Shown one piece after another: positions 34,174-43,737 of a DNA stretch of 64,000 nucleotides. Source of the DNA: Nitriliruptoraceae bacterium. Its GTDB lineage: Bacteria > Actinomycetota > Nitriliruptoria > Nitriliruptorales > Nitriliruptoraceae. The translations under genes were made by a program, and so were the position numbers. A model generated the notes under the pieces. That model worked only from the letters and a program-made list of their open reading frames with translations, was not told where the DNA came from and did not search any database. Position 1 is the stretch's first letter; each line of letters starts with the position of its first letter. The stretch spans positions 1 to 64,000 of the forward strand of contig PWLR01000271.1 in assembly GCA_003558435.1 (NCBI GenBank), read 5' to 3'.

Positions 34174-35352
34174 TCAGGCCCGCGAGGAAGTCCGTGACCG
34201 TTCGGAGAGCGCATCGTCGTACCCCCGCCCGCTGCTCCGGCGTCGGTATCCCCACCACAACAGGCCCAGCAACAGCGCCGACAACGCCAGCGGCACGACC
34301 ATCGGCAGCCGGTCGGGCACGGGGAGGGTGTAGACCAACCGGTTGTGCCCCTCCGGAAGGTCGGCGATGGCCCCCTCGGTCGCGCGGTCGAGCAAGGTGC
34401 GGCGGACCTCGGCGACACTCGCGGACGGGTCCTCCTCCAAGACCAGCGCGGCCGCCCCGGCCACGATCGGCGCCGCGAACGAGGTCCCGAGCTTCTCGTC
34501 GGTCTCCGTGTCCGAACCGTTCGAGGCCAGGGTCAGCTCCTCGCCGGGTGCGTAGAGAGCGACTTCCTCTCCGAAGTTCGATCCCGGGAGCAGTCGGTCG
34601 TCCCGCGTGGTCGCACCGACGACCAGGACGTCCTCCATCCGTTCCGGCGCGAACAGCACGTCTGCCTCACCCCGGGTGTCGGCGGCCCACACCACGACCA
34701 GGCCGGCCGCCATCAACTCTTCGAGCTTGGATTCCAGCGCCTCGGCCTCCGCCGGCTGATCCTCGTAGAGGTACCCGTCCAGCGAGACGTTCAACACGCC
34801 GCGGGTGCCGTCGTCGGGATGGGTCTCCAAGATCCAGTCGAGCGCGCCGATGAACGGCTCGAACTCCGGCTGCCGGCTGCCGTCCGAAGGATCGAGTACC
34901 CGCACCGAAACGACCGTGGCGCCCTTCGCCACACCGTGCTCGGTCCCCGCTGCAGCGGAGGCGACCTCCGTGCCGTGACCCTCCAGGTCCTCGTGCGGGG
35001 CAGCCTGGCCGAGGGCGTCGTAGCCATCGACGTAGCGCCCCTCGAAATCCTCGTGGGTCACCCGCGTGCCCGTGTCGAGGACGTAGACGCGCACGCCGTC
35101 GCCGGTGTAGCGGTAGTCGTAGGTGCCGGTGAACGGTGGCTCGCGTTGGGAGATCCGGTCGAGGTGCCAGCCGGCATCCACCTGCTGGCTCAGCCCGGGA
35201 TGCTCCCCCGTGGCCTCGTCCGGTTCGGTGTCGGCGGCGGCAGGTCCAAGGAGCGTGACCGTCAGCGATGCGAGCAACACGACGACGATGACCGCAGGAA
35301 GGCCGGGCCTCCGGCGTGACCGGAGGATCGTCGTCCACTGACTGATGCTCAT
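34174..35352 (-). CDS. Membrane-anchored subtilisin-like serine peptidase (S8), unusual oxyanion site
   Basis: Protein of 392 residues: signal peptide (about 18-40), short pro-region, proteinase-K-like S8 domain, then a C-terminal membrane anchor (about 343-365, VVPLALSALLLGLLWWGY) with a basic tail. The triad is intact: Asp93 in YVLDTGT, His126 in EGHGTEVAS, Ser291 in GTSFAAPIVAGA. The segment that normally reads AAGN, giving the oxyanion-hole Asn, is here WAADTRGEADV (222-232), with Asp/Thr at that position. It would be anchored facing outward like mycosins, but no ESX genes are near. ATG 35352 has GAGAGG 8 nt upstream. Confidence 0.83.
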   Translation of the reverse strand: MSISQWTTILRSRRRPGLPAVIVVVLLASLTVTLLGPAAADTEPDEATGEHPGLSQQVDAGWHLDRISQREPPFTGTYDYRYTGDGVRVYVLDTGTRVTHEDFEGRYVDGYDALGQAAPHEDLEGHGTEVASAAAGTEHGVAKGATVVSVRVLDPSDGSRQPEFEPFIGALDWILETHPDDGTRGVLNVSLDGYLYEDQPAEAEALESKLEELMAAGLVVVWAADTRGEADVLFAPERMEDVLVVGATTRDDRLLPGSNFGEEVALYAPGEELTLASNGSDTETDEKLGTSFAAPIVAGAAALVLEEDPSASVAEVRRTLLDRATEGAIADLPEGHNRLVYTLPVPDRLPMVVPLALSALLLGLLWWGYRRRSSGRGYDDALSERSRTSSRA

Positions 35353-35485
35353 ATCCGACCTCTCAGCCAGCGAGGCGGCCGCTGCCCCGTGGCCTCTCCA
35401 ATCGGACCACCACCCTTCCGCCTGGGATCGACGTTCGCCATCCCCCGAGGTGGTCGAACGGCCGGAGCGGGGCGATCCGTGCGGA

Positions 35486-36121
35486 TCAACGGACGGCGCG
35501 ATCCTCGTGGCGGTCGCGGTCCGCCACGAGGATCGCGACCAGGAACGTCGCGCGGTCGTCGAACGGGTGCAGATGCCAACTGGACAGCAGGACGTCGTGG
35601 CGTAATCCGGCGGAGGCGGCATCGTCGAGGAAGGTCTCGAACGCATAGTCACGCCCGGTCCCGAACCCGATCACGAGCCGGCCGCCGACCGCCAGGTGCT
35701 CGCGTAGACGCTCCAACACCGGGACCCGGGAGCTCGGAGCCAGGAAGGCCACGACGTTGCCGGCGCACACGATGACGTCGAACGGCTCGGCGATCCCCCG
35801 CTCCGGTAGGTCGAGCTCGGCGAGATCGCCCACGAGCCACCTCGGGCCGGGATGATCCTGTTCGGCGGCGGCGATCAGCACGCCATCGAGATCCACACCG
35901 ACGACCGTGTGGCCGACGCCGTGGAGCCACCCGCCGACCCGACCGGGGCCGCAGCCGGCATCGAGGATGCGTGAAGCGCGCGGCACCATCGCATCGACCA
36001 TCCGGGCCTCGCCGGCGAGGTCGTCACCCGCCGCGCGCATCGCCCGGAACCGCTCGGCGTACCGGGACGAGTGTTCCGGGTCCTGCTCGACCATGCGGGC
36101 CCAGGCGTTCTGTTCGGTCAC
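35486..36121 (-). CDS. Class I SAM-dependent methyltransferase
   Basis: Protein of 211 residues. SAM-binding motif I is ILDAGCGPGRVGGWL, motif II is VVGVDLDG, and motif III/IV is PFDVIVCAGNVVAF, followed by GGRLVIGFGTGRDY. This is a generic methyltransferase fold of the UbiE/type-11 group. Substrate unknown. GTG 36121 has GAGAGGA 7 nt upstream. It lies 149 bp downstream of sdhB on the same strand. Confidence 0.83.
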   Translation of the reverse strand: MTEQNAWARMVEQDPEHSSRYAERFRAMRAAGDDLAGEARMVDAMVPRASRILDAGCGPGRVGGWLHGVGHTVVGVDLDGVLIAAAEQDHPGPRWLVGDLAELDLPERGIAEPFDVIVCAGNVVAFLAPSSRVPVLERLREHLAVGGRLVIGFGTGRDYAFETFLDDAASAGLRHDVLLSSWHLHPFDDRATFLVAILVADRDRHEDRAVR

Positions 36122-36270
36122 GTGCGGGTCCTCTCGGCGCTCTCCGGCGACCGTATCCGTGGCCGGCATGCTCGCATGCGGAGCACGGTCGCCCGAAGCC
36201 CGGTGGTGGGCCCGGCGAGCTGACGAGGGTGCTTGGCCCGCCACGGGTCGGGGTGCCGACGACCGGCTGG

Positions 36271-37131
36271 TCAGGCGTCGGCGTCCCGGTCGTCGGTCGG
36301 CCGATCATCCGGGTCCGACTGCAGCCATGGGCCGGAGCGCAAGCGAGCCAACCACGGTACGTCGTCACGCCTCGGTTGCTCACCGCGGCGTTCGTGGATC
36401 ACCGCCCGACGGAAGTCGCGGTTGAGGTGGGCGATCACGTCGAGCTCGATGCCCGCGGGGCAGGCCGGCACGCACTCACCGTAGTTGGTGCAGGAACCGA
36501 ACATGTCCTCCATCGTGGTGACCATGGAGCGGACCCGTTCGTAGCGCTCGACCTGCCCTTGCGGCAGCTCGGCGAGGTGGGCCACCTTGGCGCCCGCGAA
36601 CAGCTGGGCCGCGCCGTTGGGACACGCCGCCACGCACGCACCGCACCCGATGCAGGCGGCATGATCCATCGCCGCTTCCGCCTGGTGCTTGTTGACCGGC
36701 AGCGTCAGCGCCTCGGGCGCGGCGTTGGTCGCCGTGGAGATGTAGCCACCGGCGGTGATGATGCGGTCGAGCGAGGAACGGTCCACGACGAGGTCGCGGA
36801 TCACGGGGAAGGCACCCGCCCGGAAGGGCTCGATGGTGACGATGTCGCCCGCTGCGTAGTTCCGCACCCGCTGCAGACACGCCGGGGTGGAATCGACCGG
36901 TCCATGGGGCCGGCCGTCGATCATCACCCCGCACGAACCGCAGATGCCCTCCCGGCAGTCGTGGTCGAACGCGATCGGGTCGCGTCCCTCGGTGACGAGC
37001 TGCGCGTTGAGCATGTCGAGCAGTTCGAGCAGGCTCATCTCGGGGGTCGCCTCGGCCACCTCGTAGCGCTCGAACCGACCGGGCGAGGCGGCGTCGTCCT
37101 GACGCCAGACGTCGAGGATGAGTCGCATCAC
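36271..37131 (-). CDS. sdhB: Succinate dehydrogenase/fumarate reductase iron-sulfur subunit
   Basis: Protein of 286 residues. An N-terminal plant-type ferredoxin domain carries the [2Fe-2S] Cys set in CREGICGSCG plus a later Cys. The C-terminal domain has CIGCGACVAACP for [4Fe-4S] and CTNYGECVPACP for the [3Fe-4S] site. It passes electrons from SdhA flavin to quinone. The start is GTG 37131, overlapping the sdhA stop (GTGA) with AGGAG 6 nt before; ATG 37128 is an alternative. The C-terminus has an acidic/basic extension (about 250-286). Confidence 0.92.
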   Translation of the reverse strand: MMRLILDVWRQDDAASPGRFERYEVAEATPEMSLLELLDMLNAQLVTEGRDPIAFDHDCREGICGSCGVMIDGRPHGPVDSTPACLQRVRNYAAGDIVTIEPFRAGAFPVIRDLVVDRSSLDRIITAGGYISTATNAAPEALTLPVNKHQAEAAMDHAACIGCGACVAACPNGAAQLFAGAKVAHLAELPQGQVERYERVRSMVTTMEDMFGSCTNYGECVPACPAGIELDVIAHLNRDFRRAVIHERRGEQPRRDDVPWLARLRSGPWLQSDPDDRPTDDRDADA

Positions 37132-39080
37132 TTGTAGCTCCTGGTCGCGAGTGGGACGGCCTCGAACGTGAGGGGCTCGCTGTGACGGACCGGACGTCCG
37201 TCGTCACCAGCGGTGGCCCAGGCGGAGCCCGAGGTCCAGTGCTCGTCGTCGCGCATCGCCTCACCCTCGCTGGTCTGGTGTTCGGATCGGAAGTGCGCAC
37301 CGGCGGACTCGTCGCGGTCGAGAGCGTCCAGAGCCATCAGCTCGGCGAGCTCGAGGTAGTCGGCCAGCCGGCCGGCGCGTTCGAGCTCCTGGTTGAGCTG
37401 CGCGCCGTGACCGACGACGCGCACGTTGCGCCAGAAGTCCTCGCGCAGCTCGCGGATGGCGTCCTGGCCCTTCGCGAGCCCCTCGGCGTGTCGCTCGACG
37501 CCGACGTGGTCGGTCAGCAGCTGCCCGAGCTCCTTGTGGTAGTGGTCGGGAGCCGTGGTCCCGCCGACCGCCAGCAGCCGTTCCACCCGCGCCCGTGCGT
37601 CGGCGACCGCGGCCACGACGTCGGGGTGGTCGTGGCCGAGCACCTCGGTACCGAGCCGTGGGGCGAGGTAGTCCGCGACCGTCCACGGGATGACGAACCA
37701 GCCGTCCACCGAGGCGCTCAGCAACGAGTTGGCACCGAGCCGGTTCGCGCCGTGGTAGTTGAAGCTGGCCTCGCCCCCGACGAACAGGCCGGGCACGTTG
37801 CTCATCTGGTTGTAGTCGGTCCACAACCCACCCATCACGAAGTGGGGGCCGGGCGCGATGCGCATCGGGGTGGTCAGGGGGTCCTCGCCCGTCGCATCGA
37901 TGTAGAGCTCGAACAGGTTGCCGTACCGCTCCTCCATCGTCGCCCGACCCAGCCGCTCGATCGCGTCCGCGAAGTCGAGGTAGACCCCGTTGCGCAGGGG
38001 GCCCACGCCCTTGCCTGCATCGAGCTGCAGCTTGGCCGCCCGCGACGAGATGTCGCGTGGCGCGAGGTTGCCGAACGCCGGGTACATCCGCTCGAGGTAG
38101 TAGTCCCGGTCCTGCTCGGGGATGTCCCCGGGAGCCCGATCGTCGCCCGGTTGCTTCGGTACCCAGACCCGACCGTCGTTGCGCAGCGATTCGCTCATCA
38201 GCGTGGTCTTCGACTGCCATTCGTTGGACAGTGGCAACGAGGTCGGGTGGAACTGCACGAAACACGGGTTGCCGAACAGCGCGCCACGCTTGTGGGCCCG
38301 CCACGTGGCGGTGACGTTCGAGGACTTGGCCAGCGTGCTCTTGAAGTAGACGTTGCCGTAGCCACCGGTGGCCAGGATCACGGCATGCGCCGTGACCGGG
38401 CGGATCTCACCGGTGATCATGTCACGCACCACGATGCCGACGGCGCGGCCGTCGGCCACGATCAGGTCCAGCATCTCGACCCGGGTGTGCAGGGTGGTCC
38501 GTCCGGCGCCGACCTCCTTGAGCAGCTGCTGGGAACCGGCCAGCTGCAGCTGCTGGCCGGTCTGACCCCGGGCGTAGAAGGTTCGGGACACCTGCACGCC
38601 GCCGAACGACCGCGTGGCGATCTGTCCGCCGTACTCCCGGGCGAAGGGGACCCCGAGCGCCGTCAGGTGATCGATGACGCGGACGGAGAGCTCGGCCAGA
38701 CGGTGCACGTCGGCCTCGCGTGAGCGGAAGTCCCCGCCCTTGACCGTGTCCCGGAACAGTCGATCCACGGAGTCACCGTCGGCTTTGTAGGCCTTGGCGG
38801 CGTTGATACCCCCCTGCGCCGCGACGCTGTGGGCGCGACGGGGCGCGTCGTGGAGGGTGAACGCCTCGACCTGGTAGCCGAGCTCCGAGAGGGTGGAGGC
38901 GGCTCCGGCACCCGCGAGACCCGTCCCCACCACGATGACCTTGAACTTGCGTCGGTTCGCGGGGTTGACCAGCCGCAGGTTCAGCAGGTGCTCCTCCCAC
39001 AGGGTCTTCACATCGCCGGTGGGAGCGGCACCGTGGATCTCGTCACCGATGGCTCGGCGCTGATCGAGGTCGATCGACAT
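37128..39080 (-). CDS. sdhA: Succinate dehydrogenase/fumarate reductase flavoprotein subunit
   Basis: Protein of 650 residues. FAD-binding GTGLAGAGAASTL; covalent-flavin His in RRAHSVAAQGGINAA; active-site region with HFVMGGLWTDYN and catalytic Arg/His in the HPTSLP and RLGANSL segments. Length and N-terminal extension fit the B-type (Bacillus/Bacteroides-like) SdhA. ATG 39080 has GAAGGA 6 nt upstream. Together with SdhB it oxidises succinate to fumarate at the membrane. The membrane anchor SdhC, normally just upstream, is absent; its place is taken by a carboxylate transporter. Confidence 0.92.
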   Translation of the reverse strand: MSIDLDQRRAIGDEIHGAAPTGDVKTLWEEHLLNLRLVNPANRRKFKVIVVGTGLAGAGAASTLSELGYQVEAFTLHDAPRRAHSVAAQGGINAAKAYKADGDSVDRLFRDTVKGGDFRSREADVHRLAELSVRVIDHLTALGVPFAREYGGQIATRSFGGVQVSRTFYARGQTGQQLQLAGSQQLLKEVGAGRTTLHTRVEMLDLIVADGRAVGIVVRDMITGEIRPVTAHAVILATGGYGNVYFKSTLAKSSNVTATWRAHKRGALFGNPCFVQFHPTSLPLSNEWQSKTTLMSESLRNDGRVWVPKQPGDDRAPGDIPEQDRDYYLERMYPAFGNLAPRDISSRAAKLQLDAGKGVGPLRNGVYLDFADAIERLGRATMEERYGNLFELYIDATGEDPLTTPMRIAPGPHFVMGGLWTDYNQMSNVPGLFVGGEASFNYHGANRLGANSLLSASVDGWFVIPWTVADYLAPRLGTEVLGHDHPDVVAAVADARARVERLLAVGGTTAPDHYHKELGQLLTDHVGVERHAEGLAKGQDAIRELREDFWRNVRVVGHGAQLNQELERAGRLADYLELAELMALDALDRDESAGAHFRSEHQTSEGEAMRDDEHWTSGSAWATAGDDGRPVRHSEPLTFEAVPLATRSYK

Positions 39081-39161
39081 GGACGATCCTTCGTGAAGCG
39101 ATGAGACAACCGTAGGTGGGGACCGGGGCCGACGGCGCGGACGTCGCCAACCCCGGAGCCG

Positions 39162-40670
39162 TCAGTAGATGCCGATCAACGCCATCCACAGCGCCCCGAC
39201 GACGCCGAAGATGGCGACGTTGACGACGCTGGCCACGAACCCGTACTGCCACCACTTGGCCAGCGGGTTGTAACCCGCTCCGAACAGCACCGGCGCCGGC
39301 CCGGTCGAGTACTGCGTGAGTCCGCCCATGATGTTCGAGGCGAAGGCGAGCAGGAACGCGGCCAGCAACGGCGGGGCACCGGTCGCCAGCGCGGCGATCA
39401 GGAACGTCGGGTACAGCGCGGTCACGTGTGCGGTGTTGGACGCGAAGAAGTAGTGGATGTAGAGGTAGGAGAGCACCAGGATGCTCAACGCCAACGGCCA
39501 GCCCATGCCGCCGGTGACGCCTTCGATCGATCCGCTGATCCAGCCGATGACGCCGTAGGTGTTGAGGAACGAGGCCATCGTCACCAGTACGGCGAACCAC
39601 ACGAGCGTGTCCCAGGCGGCGTGTTCGCGCTTCACGTCGTCCCAGCTCAGCACGGTCGTCAGCAGCAGTACCCCCAGACCGATCATCGCCGCCAGGGTGG
39701 CACCGATACCGAACGCGGCGTCGCCGAAGATCCACAGACCGATCAGGAGCACGAACACGCCGAGGGTGATCTTCTCCATCAGCTGCAGCCGGCCCAACTC
39801 GGTGAGCTTCGCCTGCGCGATCTCGGTGGCGGCCGGCGTCTCGGTGACGGTCGGCCGGATCAGCTTGAACATGATGAACGGGATCGTGGCCAGGGCGAGC
39901 AGCCCCGGCACGCTGGCGGCGAGGGCCCATTGACCCCAGGTGATGTCGATCCCCTCGATCGCCGCGAGCTCGACGATCAACGGGTTGGCGGCCATGGCGG
40001 TCAGGAACATGGCCGAGGTCACGGCGTTGACCTGGAACGCCGATGCCATGAGGAACGAACCCATCCGCTCGGCCCCGTCATCCGGCTCGCTGTCGTAGGC
40101 CCCGGCCAGGGACCGGGCGACGGGGAAGATGATGCCGCCGGCCCGGGCGGTGTTGGACGGCGTGGCGGGCGCGATGATCAGGTCCGTGGCCGCGAGCCCG
40201 TAGGCCAGGCCGAGGGTCTTCTTCCCCAGCAGGCGCACGAACAGGTAGGCGATCCTGGTACCGAGCCCGGTCTTGATCACGGCGCGCGAGATCAGGAACG
40301 CGATCACGATCAGCCAGATGGTGGTGTTGGCGAAACCCGACAGCGCCTCGTCGAGTTCGAACACCCCCAGCACCGTGGCGATGGTCAGCCCGATGAACGC
40401 GATCGCACCCATCGGCAGCGGCTTGGCGATGATCGCGACGATCGTCGCCACGAACACCGCGAGCAGCGTCCAGCCCTGGGGCTCGACCGCCTCGGGTGCG
40501 GGGGTGAGGAAGATGGCCAGCCCGATCAGGGGCGGCACGAGCCAGCGCCAGAGCGCCGCCCTCTCGGGCGGTTCGGTGCCCGTGCGGGTCTTGGCGGCCT
40601 CGGCCGCCGATGCCTCGGTCGCTCCCGTGGTGGTGCCGGCCACCACCTCGTCGGCGGGTTCGTGTCGCAT
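39162..40670 (-). CDS. DASS/SLC13 family carboxylate transporter
   Basis: Protein of 502 residues with about 12 membrane helices. Duplicated SNT-type motifs are visible (APATPSNTARAGGI in the first half, FFASNTAHVTALYP in the second), typical of divalent-anion:sodium symporters such as the plant 2-oxoglutarate/malate translocator and bacterial CitT/YbhI groups. ATG 40670 is chosen because GGGAGGG lies 6 nt upstream; the ATG at 40676 directly abuts it. It is located 81 bp upstream of sdhA on the same strand, so uptake of succinate, malate or 2-oxoglutarate to feed the dehydrogenase is plausible. Confidence 0.85.
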   Translation of the reverse strand: MRHEPADEVVAGTTTGATEASAAEAAKTRTGTEPPERAALWRWLVPPLIGLAIFLTPAPEAVEPQGWTLLAVFVATIVAIIAKPLPMGAIAFIGLTIATVLGVFELDEALSGFANTTIWLIVIAFLISRAVIKTGLGTRIAYLFVRLLGKKTLGLAYGLAATDLIIAPATPSNTARAGGIIFPVARSLAGAYDSEPDDGAERMGSFLMASAFQVNAVTSAMFLTAMAANPLIVELAAIEGIDITWGQWALAASVPGLLALATIPFIMFKLIRPTVTETPAATEIAQAKLTELGRLQLMEKITLGVFVLLIGLWIFGDAAFGIGATLAAMIGLGVLLLTTVLSWDDVKREHAAWDTLVWFAVLVTMASFLNTYGVIGWISGSIEGVTGGMGWPLALSILVLSYLYIHYFFASNTAHVTALYPTFLIAALATGAPPLLAAFLLAFASNIMGGLTQYSTGPAPVLFGAGYNPLAKWWQYGFVASVVNVAIFGVVGALWMALIGIY

Positions 40671-40880
40671 GATCATCCCTCCCGGGGGCGTCACGGGGGG
40701 GGCGGGCCCGCACGGGGCCCAGCACGTCCACCGATCACGTGCCTGACGCTACGTGGGCATCCGGCCCACGCCGAGGTGCCAAGGGCCCGACCTGCGGGGC
40801 CACACGACCCCAGGGTGGCGGCAGGGGACCCAGGCGCCGCCGCGGGAACGCGCCGGTCACCGACCGCCGCGCCGAGCTCC

Positions 40881-42293
40881 CTACGCGTTGGCCGCCAGCT
40901 CCCCGGCGAGCTGGTCCAGGACGACCTTGGCGTCGCCGTAGAGCATCACGGTGTTCTCCTGCTCGAACAGGCTGTTCTTGATCCCGGCGTACCCCGGCGA
41001 CAGGCTGCGCTTGATCACGAACACCCGCCGGGCGTTGCCGACGTCCAGGATCGGCATCCCTGCGATCGGACTGCCCGGTTCGGTCCGGGCGGCCGGGTTC
41101 ACCACGTCGTTGGCACCGACCACCACGACCACGTCCGTCTCGGCGAAATCCTGGTTGATCTCGCTCATCTCGCGGAGCATCTCGTAGGGCACCTCGGCCT
41201 CGGCCAACACCACGTTCATGTGTCCCGGCATCCGGCCGGCGACCGGGTGGATGGCGAAGCGCACCTGCGAACCCTGCCGTTCGAGTGCCTTGGCCAACTC
41301 GTGCACCGCGTTCTGCGCCCGGGCGGCGGCCAGTCCGTAGCCCGGCACGATGATGACCGTCTGCGCGGCCTCCAGGACCATCGCGGCGGACTCCGGATCG
41401 GCGGACACGACGTGGCCGTACTCGCCGTGTTCGGCGGCACCGCCGCTGAAGCCGCCGATCAGCACGTTGACCAGCGACCGGTTCATCGCCACGCACATGA
41501 TCTGGGTCAGGATCAACCCGGCAGCTCCCACGATCGTCCCCGCGATGATCAGCAACTCGTTGCCCAGTGCGAAGCCGGTCGCTGCGGCGGCCAGCCCCGA
41601 CAGCGAGTTCAGCAGGCTGATCACCACCGGCATGTCCGCCCCGCCGATGGGCACCACCAGCACGATCCCCACCAGCGCACTGGCCACCACCAGCCCGATG
41701 ACCAGTCCGGCCGCCACGAACGCGTCCTCGATGGCGAACGCCGCCACGCCGCCGAGGGCGGCCCCGCCGAGGACCAGCAGCCCCATCAGCGGTCCGCGGA
41801 TCGGGATCCTCGGCGTCCCGCTCAGGGTCCCACGCAGCTTCAGCTCCGCCAGCACGCTGCCCGAGAGGGTGACCGCCCCGATCAGCACCGACAGCACCAG
41901 GGTCCCGGCCGACGCTGCGCCCAGGGTGGCCGCGGCCGTGGCACCGCCGGCGGCCTCCACCACCTCGGCCCAGAACAGCGACAGGGCGACCAACGCCGAG
42001 GAGGCGCCACCGAAGCCGTTGAACCGGGCCACGATCTCGGGCATCTGGGTCGCCTGCGCCCGCGCGACGATGGCGTAGCCGATCCCACCGCCGATCAGCA
42101 GGCCGCCGGCGATCCAGCGGTAGTCGACCAACCCGATCTCGAGCAGCGTGATGAGGATCGCGAGCAGCATCCCGGCGGCCATCAGGGCGTTACCGCTGCG
42201 AGCGGTCCGCACGCGGGACAATCGCTTGAGGCCGATCACGAACAGCGCGATCGAGCCCAGGGCCAGCACGGCGGTCACCTCGGTGGCGATCAC
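40881..42293 (-). CDS. pntB: Proton-translocating NAD(P) transhydrogenase, beta subunit
   Basis: Protein of 470 residues. The first about 270 residues are membrane helices of domain II; the last about 180 are domain III, binding NADP(H), with VPGYGLAAARAQNAVHELAK, an HPVAGRMPGHMNVVLAEA segment and VVVVGANDVVNPAA, as in PntB. It drives hydride transfer from NADH to NADP+ using the proton gradient. GTG 42293 overlaps the stop of the preceding subunit (GTGA). Confidence 0.93.
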   Translation of the reverse strand: MIATEVTAVLALGSIALFVIGLKRLSRVRTARSGNALMAAGMLLAILITLLEIGLVDYRWIAGGLLIGGGIGYAIVARAQATQMPEIVARFNGFGGASSALVALSLFWAEVVEAAGGATAAATLGAASAGTLVLSVLIGAVTLSGSVLAELKLRGTLSGTPRIPIRGPLMGLLVLGGAALGGVAAFAIEDAFVAAGLVIGLVVASALVGIVLVVPIGGADMPVVISLLNSLSGLAAAATGFALGNELLIIAGTIVGAAGLILTQIMCVAMNRSLVNVLIGGFSGGAAEHGEYGHVVSADPESAAMVLEAAQTVIIVPGYGLAAARAQNAVHELAKALERQGSQVRFAIHPVAGRMPGHMNVVLAEAEVPYEMLREMSEINQDFAETDVVVVVGANDVVNPAARTEPGSPIAGMPILDVGNARRVFVIKRSLSPGYAGIKNSLFEQENTVMLYGDAKVVLDQLAGELAANA

Positions 42294-42571
42294 TTGCGAC
42301 CCCCGAAGGTCGACAGCATCCGGTCGGTCACCAGGAACCCACCGACCACGTTGATGGTCGCCAGGATCAACGCCAGGACACCGAGTACGACGCTGGTGGT
42401 CACCGCGGCGACGGTCACCAGCGTCAGCGCACCGATCACCGTGATCCCCGACATCGCGTTCGCCCCGGACATCAGCGGGGTGTGCAACGTCGGCGGCACC
42501 TTGTTGATCAGCTCGAAGCCGAGGAACCCGGCCAGCACGAACACGTACACGCTCACCAGCAGCGGACCCAT
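42290..42571 (-). CDS. pntAB: NAD(P) transhydrogenase, small alpha-2 membrane subunit
   Basis: Protein of 93 residues, three membrane helices (VYVFVLAGFLGFELI; about 38-56; VVLGVLALILATINVVGGF). It carries the conserved PPTLHTPLMSGANAMSG loop of the PntA C-terminal part. Its ATG shares the A of the upstream TGA (TGATG), and its stop overlaps pntB. Confidence 0.92.
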   Translation of the reverse strand: MGPLLVSVYVFVLAGFLGFELINKVPPTLHTPLMSGANAMSGITVIGALTLVTVAAVTTSVVLGVLALILATINVVGGFLVTDRMLSTFGGRK

Positions 42572-43737
42572 CAGGCGTCCTTCCCGCCGAGCAGCTCGGC
42601 GACCTTCTCGGCGATCTGGGGCTTGGTCACGAGGCCCTCGTGGGTGAGCAGCGCGCCCGCGATGATCTCGTCGTCGAGGTCGAGGGTCACGTGGCGTTCG
42701 TCGTCGACGAGCAACTCGCAGAACGCGGCGATGTTCCGCGCGTACAGGGCACTGGCCTCGCCCGCCATCGCCGACGGGAAGCCGCTGCCCGGGATGATCC
42801 GCACGCCGCCGTGCTCGATCACCTGCCCGACTTCGGTGAGCGCGCAGTTCCCCCCGTCCGCGGCGGCCAGGTCGATCACCACCGACCCGGGCGTCATGGC
42901 CTCGACCATCTCCCGGGTGATCAGCTCCGGGGCGGGGCGGCCGGGGATCTGCGCGGTGGTGATCACCGCGTGCGCCTGGCTGAGATACTCGGTCAGCAGC
43001 GCGCGCTGCCGTTCGAGGAAGCTGGCGCCGACCTCCTTGGCGTACCCGCCTTCGCCGGTGGCGTCCTCCTCGTCGGGGACCTCGATGAACGTGGCGCCGA
43101 GCGAGGCGACCTCCTCCCTGGCGGCCGCCCGGATGTCGGAGACGTGCACGACCGCACCCAGCCGCTTGGCGGTCGCCACCGCCTGCAGGCCGGCGACACC
43201 GGCGCCGAGCACGACCATCCTGGCCGGACGGATCGTGCCGGCCGCGGTCATGAACAGCGGGAAGTACTTGTCGAGCGCGTACGCCGCCTCGATGACCGCG
43301 CGGTAGCCGGCGACGTTGGCCTGGCTGGACAGCGCGTCGATCGCCTGCGCCCGGGTGATACGCGGCACCAGGTCCATCGCCAGGGTGCTGACCCCCCGCT
43401 CCGCCAGCGCCGCCACCACCTCGAGGTTGCGGTGGGGGGCCATGAACGACAGCAGGACGGTGCCGGAGGCGAACGCGGCGAGCTCCTCCGCCGACGGTGC
43501 GACGACCCGTGCGACCAGCGAAGCGTCGGCGACGGCGGCGGCATCCACGAGTGTGGCACCGGACTCCTCGTAGTCGTGGTCGGGGAACCCGGCGGCCTGG
43601 CCGGCGCCGTGTTCGATCAACACGTGCAGGCCGTGACCGACCTGCCGCCGCACCGAGTCCGGGGTGGCGGCCACACGCCGTTCTCCCTCGGCGCGTTCCC
43701 GCCCCACGAACAGCGTGGCGTCGGACGTGGCGAGCAT
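42571..43737 (-). CDS. pntAA: NAD(P) transhydrogenase, soluble alpha-1 subunit
   Basis: Protein of 388 residues, the NAD(H)-binding domain I, related to alanine dehydrogenase. Motifs are GRERAEGERRVAATPDSVR at the N-terminus, the Rossmann site VLGAGVAGLQAVATAKRLGA, the mobile-loop EGGYAKE segment and AAADGGNC. ATG 43737 has GGGAGG 5 nt upstream. Three separate subunits (pntAA-pntAB-pntB), all overlapping, is the alphaproteobacterial/actinobacterial layout rather than the two-gene E. coli one. Confidence 0.92.
   Translation of the reverse strand: MLATSDATLFVGRERAEGERRVAATPDSVRRQVGHGLHVLIEHGAGQAAGFPDHDYEESGATLVDAAAVADASLVARVVAPSAEELAAFASGTVLLSFMAPHRNLEVVAALAERGVSTLAMDLVPRITRAQAIDALSSQANVAGYRAVIEAAYALDKYFPLFMTAAGTIRPARMVVLGAGVAGLQAVATAKRLGAVVHVSDIRAAAREEVASLGATFIEVPDEEDATGEGGYAKEVGASFLERQRALLTEYLSQAHAVITTAQIPGRPAPELITREMVEAMTPGSVVIDLAAADGGNCALTEVGQVIEHGGVRIIPGSGFPSAMAGEASALYARNIAAFCELLVDDERHVTLDLDDEIIAGALLTHEGLVTKPQIAEKVAELLGGKDA

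Noticed and set aside
36271..40670. Treating the DASS transporter as an unusual SdhC anchor
   Set aside because: It has twelve helices and the duplicated SNT motifs of carboxylate symporters, and no haem-ligand His pattern of SdhC.
39426..42647. Plus-strand frame of 1,073 codons across the DASS and pntB genes
   Set aside because: Antisense shadow of two well-supported genes. His/Gly/Arg/Gln-rich translation without any family motif.
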